A stretch of 64,000 bases of DNA, taken from NCBI GenBank assembly GCA_016722945.1, contig JAEQMT010000066.1:238249-302248 (forward strand). The letters are read 5' to 3'. Positions 57,610 to 64,000 of this stretch are shown here, one piece after another. Each line of letters opens with the position of its first letter. Positions within the stretch are counted from its first letter, which is position 1. Source of the stretch: Desulfofustis sp. PB-SRB1. GTDB taxonomy: Bacteria > Desulfobacterota > Desulfobulbia > Desulfobulbales > Desulfocapsaceae. The notes under the pieces were generated by a model that was not told where the DNA came from, made no database searches, and saw only the letters and a list, made by a program, of their open reading frames with translations. The position numbers were made by a program, and so were the translations under genes.

Positions 57610-58257
57610 AAGGCAACTCCTTTCAGGAAGTAGGTTTCCTGCCTGGAGGGCTGCCGGGGCCGTGTCCACGGCCCCGGCAGCCACCACTCACGAGGGGTGT
57701 ACAATAACGTTACGAGAATTCAAGATAATCTGCAGTGTCACCACCCACTGCTAACAGATTCTGACAAAAAAGGCTGGTTTTATTTTAGATAATCTGGGAT
57801 TCAACACAGGGTCTGCGGGTTGCATATCTCTGATCCATTGGCTGAAGGCGTTTTGCTGCCAGAGGGAGAAGCGATCAATATACCGCCTGATCTGAAGATT
57901 AAGCAAACGTTTGCTTTGGGCTGCCCGCTGGCCATCGAGGCCCTATGGGAACGGCTCGGTTTGAAAAAGGCGCTCAATGATATTGAACAGGCAACCGGTA
58001 GTCAAGTTCCTTACGAACGAGCACTTCTGGCCATGGTCGCTAACCGATTATGTGACCCCGAATCCAAACTCGGGGTATGGGACCGCTGGCTGTCCACCGT
58101 CTACCTGCCTTCTTGTGCAAGCCTCAGGCTCAGGCATATGTATGAAGCGATGGACCTGCTTCACGACAATATCGATACCATTTGTTGATTCTCACATTAA
58201 ATGCACAGCATTTGTCTGAATATCTTACCAGTGATATCAGAATATTTTGCAGGCGTC

Positions 58258-58294
58258 CCCCCCGGGCGTGCGTCGCGTAGCGCCGCCCGGGGGG
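58258..58294 (-). terminator. GC-rich hairpin in transposon copy 2
   Basis: Same 11-bp stem and 15-base loop as in copy 1, located 33 bases beyond the small protein's stop and 75 bases from the element's end. Conservation between copies is uninformative because they are nearly identical. Confidence 0.55.
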
Positions 58295-58326
58295 AGCATC
58301 TCGGCACGACTAGAGTACAGATTTAC

Positions 58327-58488
58327 TCAGAACAATGCATCATATTCTGAGTCCTTCTTCTCTGCGTAGTGTCCGTGTCCAGATTGATCAGTGGTTACGA
58401 GTCGGCAATACTGTTTGACGATACGGTTTAGTTCTTCAGCCAGTTCAAGCAATTCGGCAAGAAACTGGATGGTCTGTTCAGGTTTCAT
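58327..58488 (-). CDS. Small helical protein of the transposon, copy 2
   Basis: 53 residues, identical to the copy 1 product and with the same AAGGAG site. The fourth cistron of the operon, 28 bases after the ATPase gene. Size, leucine-rich helix and position suggest an accessory or regulatory partner of the ATPase or transposase, but nothing in the sequence proves it. Confidence 0.7.
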   Translation of the reverse strand: MKPEQTIQFLAELLELAEELNRIVKQYCRLVTTDQSGHGHYAEKKDSEYDALF

Positions 58489-58516
58489 GATGTGCTCCTT
58501 GTGTTTGATGGTTGAA

Positions 58517-59320
58517 TTACAGCAGCTCCGAGTCGGCACACCGAACATGCTCCGCTGTTACCTCTTGTGTTTTTTCGGCGGCAGCGGCGATCATGGCGCC
58601 GCGGGCAAGATGGTTGGCTTTGCGAAAGAGCCCGCCGGAGCCCTGATGAATGGCGGTTACCGCCTGTTCGGTAAAGGGTGAGTTTTTTATTCCGACAATG
58701 GTGAGATGATGGTCCAGATACTCACCCATCGCCTGGCGGGTGACCGCCGGCAGATGACTTCTGGCAACAATGCGAGAAGCCAGCGGTATGGCGGTACGGT
58801 AGAGCAGGTTTTCCGCCAGGTTATTCTGGCCGGCCAGCACCATGGGCAGCCACGGTTTGGAGTCGGCTTCGAACTGGGTGATGGTATGGAGCTCGGCAAA
58901 GACATCGAGGCGCAGCAGTGAGGCCTCATCGATAATCAGCAGGGGTTGCTGCTTTTTACCGGCGACCAGGCTGTCGATCTGTGCTCTGATCAGCCGGGTC
59001 AATACGGCCCGTGAGGACGATGCGGTAGCGATGTCAAGCTCGGCCAGGAGCTGGCGGTAGAGTTCGAGAATAGAGCCGGCTGAAGCGGTGACCCACAGGG
59101 TCTTGTACCGAGAGTGATGAAGCGTTCCACAGCTGTAGCGCACGGCGGTTGATTTGCCGGCGCCGACTTCGCCGGTGACAAGCATGATGGCGCCCAGACG
59201 CAAGACATAGTCGAGGCGTTGCTGGACGCCGAGCAATTCCGGGGTGGTGAGCACCTGCTCAAGGGCGAGATCAGCCCTGAAGGGCTCCGCACTGAGGCCG
59301 AAGAAAGTTCGATAGCTCAT
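58517..59320 (-). CDS. ExeA/TniB-like AAA ATPase of the transposon, copy 2
   Basis: 267 residues with intact Walker A (residues 50-58), Walker B (131-132) and a C-terminal winged-helix-like region (GSGGLFRKANHLARGAMIAAA) resembling ExeA ATPases. In Mu, Tn7 and Tn5053 systems such a protein binds target DNA and recruits or activates the transposase. Coupled to the transposase gene by ATGA. Confidence 0.92.
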   Translation of the reverse strand: MSYRTFFGLSAEPFRADLALEQVLTTPELLGVQQRLDYVLRLGAIMLVTGEVGAGKSTAVRYSCGTLHHSRYKTLWVTASAGSILELYRQLLAELDIATASSSRAVLTRLIRAQIDSLVAGKKQQPLLIIDEASLLRLDVFAELHTITQFEADSKPWLPMVLAGQNNLAENLLYRTAIPLASRIVARSHLPAVTRQAMGEYLDHHLTIVGIKNSPFTEQAVTAIHQGSGGLFRKANHLARGAMIAAAAEKTQEVTAEHVRCADSELL

Positions 59321-60636
59321 GATCCACCTCCGTCGGCGCTAGGATCAAAGGGCAGCCGTCCCGGCCGGCATGTCGAGGTTTCGGCGAGCATCTCTTCACC
59401 GCCGTTTTTGGTTCGTTTCACCAGGGTGTTGACCACCAGATCAACCGGCCTGAGCAGACCACACGACTGCCCCTTACAGAAGATTTCGACCCGTTCCGGC
59501 CGATCATCGTTGAACAAGAGCGTGACCCGTTCACCGATCAATTGAACCGGGGCTTCGAAGAGTCGTCCGTCGATGGTGACGACCCGGTCTTTGCTGACCC
59601 GGCGCCGCACTTCTTTACGGAAGTGATCAGTAAGATCAGCGGGTGCTTCGCGAATCATTTCAAGATGAGCGGCAAAGCGGTTGAACGGGGTCATCGCGGT
59701 GACCGAATGAACCCGATGCAGATAGTCCGTTTCCAGCCAGTGCTGGAACCGCTCATTGAGCTGAGCAAGGGTGTCGGGTTGGTCATCGAGGCGCGAGATA
59801 AACCGGGATCTGACGGTGCGAAAGAAGCGCTCGATCTTGCCGCGCCCCTGTGGGGTATAGGGGCGGCTGTGGATCAGGGCGATGCCGAGCGAGGCACAGA
59901 TTCGTTCGAGATGGCGTGAGCGAAAGGCGGCGCCGTTGTCCACGTAGAGTTTACGCGGCAGTCCTCTGGTAAGCAGGGCCTGGCGAAAGACCTGGAGCCA
60001 GGATTCGAGTTTTTCCGAAGAGAAGAACTCGCCGTGGGTAATGAACCGGGAATGATCGTCAAGAATGGCGATCAGATACGCTTTGCGCCTTTTGCCGGTG
60101 CCTTTTACCAGCGGGCCGTGCATGATATCTGATTGCCAGATATCGTTGGGGAATTCGGCCTCGTAACGCCGTCGATCCACCGGGGCTCGCTTGTGCAGAG
60201 CGGCGCTGTCAAGCTTTTCCTGGGTGAGGATGCGATAGGCGGTGGAGAGACTCAGGGTCGTGCCGGGTGTGATTACTTGTTTTTCAGCAAGTGCTTGCAC
60301 CAGCCGCCAGACCGGCCAACCTGGTTGTTCTTTGCGCAACCGGATCAGGGCGCCGCGAGTCTCATCATCGACCGTGCGAGAGCATCCCCGGTCGCACCGC
60401 CTGGCCGGCATCAAGGCACTGAGCTCGCGGCCGCCCCGCTCATAGAGTCGCAGCCAGCGCCTGACGGTGGCTGCCGACACCCGGGTGCGATGAGAGCCGG
60501 GGATATGCCAGTGCTGCTCACTTTTTTGATAGATGAGTTCGGTCAACTCACCGGGTTCGAGTCGTGATGCAACCAACTCGCTGATGACTCCGAAGCGAAA
60601 CAGGGCAACTTCGGTACGTAAGGCTTCGTCTTCCAT
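59317..60636 (-). CDS. Mu/TniA-like DDE transposase of the transposon, copy 2 (intact)
   Basis: 439-residue retroviral-integrase-superfamily transposase. Residues 50-70 hold a helix-turn-helix (RVSAATVRRWLRLYERGG), then a second DNA-binding region, the catalytic triad Asp170 (IWQSDIMHG), Asp233 (LYVDNGAAF) and Glu269 (GRGKIERFF), and a Mu-type C-terminal beta domain near 360-410. A strong AGGAGG site precedes the ATG. It is shorter than TniA (about 560) and lacks IstA-like N-terminal features. It is not a close match to any IS family I can name with certainty. Confidence 0.93.
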   Translation of the reverse strand: MEDEALRTEVALFRFGVISELVASRLEPGELTELIYQKSEQHWHIPGSHRTRVSAATVRRWLRLYERGGRELSALMPARRCDRGCSRTVDDETRGALIRLRKEQPGWPVWRLVQALAEKQVITPGTTLSLSTAYRILTQEKLDSAALHKRAPVDRRRYEAEFPNDIWQSDIMHGPLVKGTGKRRKAYLIAILDDHSRFITHGEFFSSEKLESWLQVFRQALLTRGLPRKLYVDNGAAFRSRHLERICASLGIALIHSRPYTPQGRGKIERFFRTVRSRFISRLDDQPDTLAQLNERFQHWLETDYLHRVHSVTAMTPFNRFAAHLEMIREAPADLTDHFRKEVRRRVSKDRVVTIDGRLFEAPVQLIGERVTLLFNDDRPERVEIFCKGQSCGLLRPVDLVVNTLVKRTKNGGEEMLAETSTCRPGRLPFDPSADGGGS

Positions 60637-60700
60637 GGGCGTCCTCCTGGGTATGGGGTATCAGAGTCGGGTTATCCGAGTCTGTCTGCCGATACCATGC

Positions 60701-61207
60701 TCAGAGGCCGCCGGGCAGAGCTACAATACGGTAGGGTGGGTCATGGATGTGTCGATTGTCATGGTGTATTGCTTGGGTGACCGGGATGATGTTTCGTGCA
60801 ATGAGTCGAGTGAATCCTTCCCGGTGGGTAAGCTGAGTGGACATCCCGAAGACCAGCCGAATCATCCGACCTAGCCGACGCCACCACTGGCGTTGGCGCG
60901 AACGCGGCAGATCGGGCCGCCAGCGTTTTGTGCTCTGTCGGTGGGTAATTGCCTGGTGAATCTCAGCACTGGAACTGCGATACCGGGGCCAATACCCCTG
61001 TGGTTTCAACCGATGAACGGCGCGGCACTGCGAACAGAACAGACGTCGAAGATAGACACAATGAGAAAGGCAGCTAAACCAGGCGACAACAAATCCATGC
61101 CACCACAACCGTCCACCGCACCGGGGACAGCACGATGGTTTATTCCAGGGGTAGGCGGTGCCGAGACGAGCAATTTCCTTGACGGATGCGGCAACAAACA
61201 GTACCAC
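60701..61207 (-). CDS. Two-CxxC zinc-ribbon protein of the transposon, copy 2
   Basis: 168 residues from a GTG at 61207 with AGGAG upstream; same zinc-ribbon and basic region as copy 1 with a few substitutions. A hydrophobic start (VVLFVAASVKEIARLG) precedes the first CxxC. It lies 64 bases upstream of the transposase gene. About 200 bases separate it from the element's right end, where promoter and transposase-binding sites are expected. Confidence 0.75.
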   Translation of the reverse strand: MVLFVAASVKEIARLGTAYPWNKPSCCPRCGGRLWWHGFVVAWFSCLSHCVYLRRLFCSQCRAVHRLKPQGYWPRYRSSSAEIHQAITHRQSTKRWRPDLPRSRQRQWWRRLGRMIRLVFGMSTQLTHREGFTRLIARNIIPVTQAIHHDNRHIHDPPYRIVALPGGL

Positions 61208-62641
61208 AAGGCAACTCCTTTCAGGAAGTAGGTTTCCTGCCTGGAGGGCTGCCGGGGCCGTGTCCACGGCCCCGGCAGCCACCACTCACGAGGGGTGTAC
61301 AATAACGTTACGAGAAATCAAAATAATCTGCAGTGTCACCACCCACTGCTAACAGATTCTGACAAAAAAGGCTGGTTTTATTTTAGATAATCTGGGATTC
61401 AACACCATTGAACAAACCGTGTTTTTCAACACGGCTAACCTTTTCAACCTGGAGGTCGATCTGATCTTTTACGATACGACGACCGCTTCTTTCCAGATCG
61501 ATGCTGAAGACCATTCTGAAGCCGACCCCAACGCCACATTACGTAAATTTGGCCGTTGTAAAGAAGGCGGTTGGGCACCGCAGGTCGTCGTTGCTCTGGC
61601 GGTGACTCGCGATGGTATCCCGGTGCGTAGTTGGGTGTTGCCGGGTAATACCGCCGATGTCACAACAGTAGAAAAAGTTCGCGCCGATCTCAGGGGCTGG
61701 AACCTGGGTCGGGCAATGTTTGTCGCCGATGCGGGGATGAACTCCGAAGATAACCGCGTTGAACTGGCCAAAGCTTGTGGGAAATATCTTCTGGCCTGTC
61801 GTATGGCCAGTATCTCTGAAATCAATTTGAAGGTTCTCAGTAAACGTGGCCGCTACACCAAATTTAAGGATAACCTCTATGCCAAGGAGATCATCGTCGG
61901 CGATGGTGAGAGGCGGAGGCGTTACATCCTCTGTTATAACCCCAAACAAGCACAAAGGCAGCGGAGCCACAGACAGCTAATAATCGAGCTGCTTGAAGCT
62001 GAGTTGGCCACGCACAAGGATCACTCAGCAACTGCCCAGTGGGCTATTGAATTGTTGGCATCACGCCGTTTCAAGAAATATCTGCGAACCACCAAAGGTG
62101 GCCTCATTCGTATTGACCGGGCTGCCGTTGGTAAGGCGGCAAAGTATGATGGAAAATGGGTAATTGAAACCAACGACGATACCATTAGTCTCGAGGATGC
62201 GGCGTGCGGTTACAAGAGTCTGATGGTGATCGAGCGTTGTTTCCGCTCGTTGAAACGTACCCAGATAAAGATGGTGCCGATGTACCACTGGGCCTCCCGA
62301 AGGATTGTGAGTCATGTCAAAATTTGCGTACTGGCCTTGCTTATCGAACGGATCGCAAAAATGACCTGCGGTATGTCGTGGCACCATATCCAGCGAAATT
62401 TGGAGACACTGCAGATCACAGAATTTTTTGATTTAAAGTATCGTGTGCTTATGCGCAACGAAGTGACAACAGAGGCAAGAAACATATTAAAATCATTAAA
62501 GATAAAGGTACCAAAGCAGCTCATCCACGCGGAAAAAACAGCTTGAATTTGTAGACACACGCCGAATTTTGCTATGCATCGCAAAACCACCAACAGCAAT
62601 GGTTTGCGGTGATTCATGTACTTACAGACCGCAAACCCAAG

Positions 62642-62760
62642 TCTATGGCAACATTGTTCAGCCAGCGTCCCCGACCATCAATACTGAGCTAATCTGCTGA
62701 GATCGCATGGCTTCAAGCCATTTCTCTGAGGTGAACTGGCTGCCCTGATCTGTATTTATA
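62642..62760 (-). pseudogene. IS3-family transposase (OrfB) remnant, middle piece
   Basis: Minus-strand remnant with NTDQGSQFTSEKWLEAMRS, then after a one-base shift LSIDGRGRWLNNVAI, the typical block before the third catalytic residue of IS3 OrfB. It continues at 54220 across the IS1634-type insertion. No N-terminal half is present; the fragment abuts EpsG-like gene sequence near 62758. An open frame that fuses it to the membrane protein is accidental. Confidence 0.8.
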
Positions 62761-62848
62761 CCTAATTTGAGCGATTTATTGAAAAATGAGTCCCCAGCCG
62801 CGATGCTATATTCTATAATTATTGCTAAAATATGACAAATGATAGCAA

Positions 62849-63899
62849 TTAAAACAATAATTCGTAAGGAACCCATGGCGACCGACCAACACCAGCAGAG
62901 TTTATAAAACCTCTTAAAACAAATACAGCCCCAATAAAGCCGGCTACAAGAAAAACTCGTTTTTGCGCTCTGATTCAGTGCAAGCCTTTCACGCCCGAGC
63001 ATTACTAATAAGGTCAGAGGTACAATCACGGTCAATAGATCGAGCAACCGGAGCCCCATATAAGTATAGCGGCCAAGCACCCAGAAAATTATTGTTAAGA
63101 TAAAAGCCGTCAAGATAATCATTGAGCGATTCTTATAGGTAAGCCCTGATCTCCAGGCTCCAGTGAGAATAATTCCTATACAAATCACCTTGCTCAAACC
63201 AGACAATACGTGTGGAGATTTAAAATCTTTGTAAGATATTATCCTTGTGACAAGATATTCACCATAAAAATACAATGTTAAAAATGTAAATATCCCCCCA
63301 ATTAAAAGCAATAATATTTTTCTCCGCTGAATTACATTTCCAACAAATAAAAGATACAATGAAGAAAATATAAGTGAATAGTGAAAACTCCACCCTACTA
63401 TAAGCTGAATAATACCAGCAAAATTTTTATTTCTTCGAAATGATTGTGCCGAGAAGAGTAGAAATATCGAAGCAATTCCAATGCGCATAGCGTTCATCGC
63501 ATATTGGTAGTAGATAAATGGTATAAAATATACAATTAAAAAAAACAACTCATCAGGGTCTGCTTGGCATATGTAAATAGAAATGCTCAGCACAAAAAAT
63601 GCTGTAACCAAACGCACTACAACTACATCCGAACTGGTGGTCAACCCAAGTAACCAAACCAGTAATGCAAAACCTGTTTCCACCCCATACCATTCAGCAG
63701 GTGAGCGAAGTATGGCAACCATTTGTTCGTAGTTGGCGGTATCCGTTCCAACAGTTCCTCTGAACACTGCAATAGAGCCCAGTAAAATGATTGCCAAAAG
63801 AGCAAAAAACTTCCCCCGGTAGCCCGTCAGGGCATTGACGCATAATGCGTAATATACGGCGCCAAGACCGGCCAGATATACCGCCAAGTCAGCAATCAA
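62849..63899 (-). pseudogene. EpsG-family polysaccharide polymerase-like membrane protein, frameshifted
   Basis: Polytopic inner-membrane protein with about ten helices and the EpsG signature FRGTVGTDTANYEQM after the first helices, plus YYQYAMNAMRIGIA. Such proteins are candidate O-antigen or exopolysaccharide polymerases. The start is TTG at 63899. Near 62955 (AAAACGAGTTTTTC on the minus strand) the frame goes wrong and yields a cysteine- and tryptophan-rich tail. The adjacent frame gives a normal helix and ending (FLVAGFIGAVFVL ... PWVPYELLF) with a stop at 62849-62851. It is probably a full gene with one indel. Confidence 0.8.
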
Positions 63900-64000
63900 C
63901 TCAATACCCTAGCAATAATAATTCTTCTCAAGAAACACACCCATGACCAAGCATACAGAAGCAAAAAATGACTTACTGAAATGCAGCCATTTTTTCGTAC
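63896..64000 (-). CDS. 3' end of an unidentified gene upstream of epsG-like gene
   Basis: A minus-strand frame is open from the window edge to a TGA that overlaps the EpsG-like TTG start, giving 34 residues (ending LRRIIIARVLS). The overlap suggests translational coupling within a glycan operon. The piece is too short to assign. Confidence 0.35.
   Translation of the reverse strand, partial: VRKNGCISVSHFLLLYAWSWVCFLRRIIIARVLS

Larger units (their letters stand above)
54584..57806 (-). mobile_element. 3.2-kb four-gene TniA/TniB-like transposon, copy 1
   Basis: 3223 bp with TGTTGATTCTCAC at the left and ...CTGGGATTCAACA at the right; the reverse complement of the right end is TGTTGAATCCCAG. 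It is flanked by the 5-bp duplication CAGGG (54579-54583 and 57807-57811). Genes, all on the minus strand: zinc-ribbon protein, DDE transposase, AAA ATPase, small helical protein. TG...CA-type ends, 5-bp duplications and a DDE-plus-ATPase gene pair are features of the Mu/Tn7/Tn552/Tn5053 group. This copy has one extra C in the transposase gene, so it is probably non-autonomous. Confidence 0.93.
58183..61404 (-). mobile_element. 3.2-kb four-gene TniA/TniB-like transposon, copy 2
   Basis: 3222 bp, near-identical to copy 1 and in the same orientation, with the same TGTTGA/TCAACA termini. It is flanked by its own 5-bp duplication CCATT (58178-58182 and 61405-61409), which differs from that of copy 1, so the two are separate insertions. 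Only 376 bases of the IS1634 transposase gene lie between them. All four genes are intact in this copy, making it the likely autonomous one. Confidence 0.95.
54400..62546 (+). pseudogene. IS1634-family transposase, split into three by two transposon copies
   Basis: Exons-like pieces 54400-54583, 57812-58182 and 61410-62546 sum to 1692 bases, giving an uninterrupted 563-residue protein when the two insertions and one duplication each are removed. The first junction reads SIARVCGLHISD and the second LHDNIDTIEQTVFF. Catalytic features of IS4-like DDE enzymes are kept: FYDTTTASF (Asp), MFVADAGMNSEDN (Asp) and VIERCFRSLK (Glu, with R and K of the YREK pattern). The gene was intact when the insertions happened; it is now dead. 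Confidence 0.93.
54221..62641 (+). mobile_element. IS1634-family insertion sequence, itself interrupted twice
   Basis: The left end CTTGGGTTTGCGGTCGGTAG (54221) and the reverse complement of the right end, CTTGGGTTTGCGGTCTGTAA (62641), are imperfect inverted repeats of about 25 bases. The 5-bp duplication TCTAT flanks it (54216-54220 and 62642-62646). Without the two internal 3.2-kb insertions it is 1966 bp, a normal IS1634 length. The right end also contains a hairpin (GGTTTGCGGT / ACCGCAAACC, 62601-62639). It is inserted in an IS3-family remnant; removing it with one TCTAT restores the IS3 frame as NNVAIECFWRK. Confidence 0.92.

Noticed and set aside
54584..61404. The two 3.2-kb copies as an assembly duplication or tandem duplication
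   Set aside because: Each copy has its own 5-bp duplication (CAGGG, CCATT), the 376 bases between them are unique IS1634 sequence, and the copies differ at several bases.
54584..61404. Tn7-like CRISPR-associated transposon
   Set aside because: No cas genes, no CRISPR repeats and no TniQ- or TnsB-size proteins are present; the element has only four short genes.
54336..62561. TGTAGGCACACG (54336) and TGTAGACACACG (62550) as the termini of the IS1634 element
   Set aside because: They are in the same orientation, while true inverted ends with a TCTAT duplication lie further out at 54221 and 62641.
62658..63899. A membrane protein with a C-terminal transposase-like domain as a genuine fusion
   Set aside because: The tail is an IS3 OrfB fragment in a chance open frame; the EpsG-like homology ends earlier in the adjacent frame at PWVPYELLF.

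Overview
The window is bacterial chromosomal DNA of a diderm (LPS-making) anaerobe. The gene set (leuS-lptE, dusB, priA, a long CofD/YvcK-family protein, NifU/NifS, formate-tetrahydrofolate ligase, a PilB-type ATPase, WbaP-type sugar transferase) suggests Desulfobacterota, probably a Desulfobulbales sulfate reducer. That placement is inferred from content; no rRNA or other marker is present.

1-22.7 kb is a dense housekeeping region: the 3' part of leuS, lptE and dusB; priA-galU; the DEAH helicase hrpA; a CofD-family protein; kdsB; rsmJ; rlmH; a YkgJ-type cluster protein; algH; the branching enzyme glgB; an orphan histidine kinase; an EamA transporter; coaBC. 22.7-31.6 kb, all on the minus strand, is a surface-glycan operon: ELM1-like protein, a tandem GT4-GT4 fusion, a GtrB-like polyprenyl-phosphate glycosyltransferase, three GT2 enzymes and a WbaP-type initiating transferase. 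31.6-41.8 kb returns to metabolism: a PilB-like ATPase fused to a cyclic-nucleotide-binding domain, fhs, nifU-nifS, a phosphohexomutase, a Trm112-like protein, proC and a frameshifted nadK.

41.9-64 kb is a second polysaccharide locus, partly AT-rich and heavily damaged: a polytopic membrane protein, a frameshifted CapD-type dehydratase, a PglC-like sugar transferase, an epimerase, a GT4, a frameshifted asnB, a WecA-like pseudogene and a frameshifted EpsG-like polymerase. Mobile DNA is stacked in it. An ISL3 element (24-bp-class inverted repeats, 8-bp target duplication) splits the wecA-like gene. Further right an IS3-family remnant is split by an IS1634-family element (5-bp duplication), which is itself split twice by near-identical copies of a 3.2-kb, four-gene transposon (TGTTGA...TCAACA ends, 5-bp duplications CAGGG and CCATT). 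Removing each insertion with one duplication restores the reading frame below it.

The 3.2-kb transposon is the best candidate for an under-described system: a two-CxxC zinc-ribbon protein, a Mu/TniA-like DDE transposase, an ExeA/TniB-like AAA ATPase and a 53-residue helical protein, with repeated motifs in both ends. Separately, a MITE-like repeat of about 140 bp with GGGAACCTTG ends is present in six recognisable copies plus one deleted copy, usually next to or overlapping stop codons.
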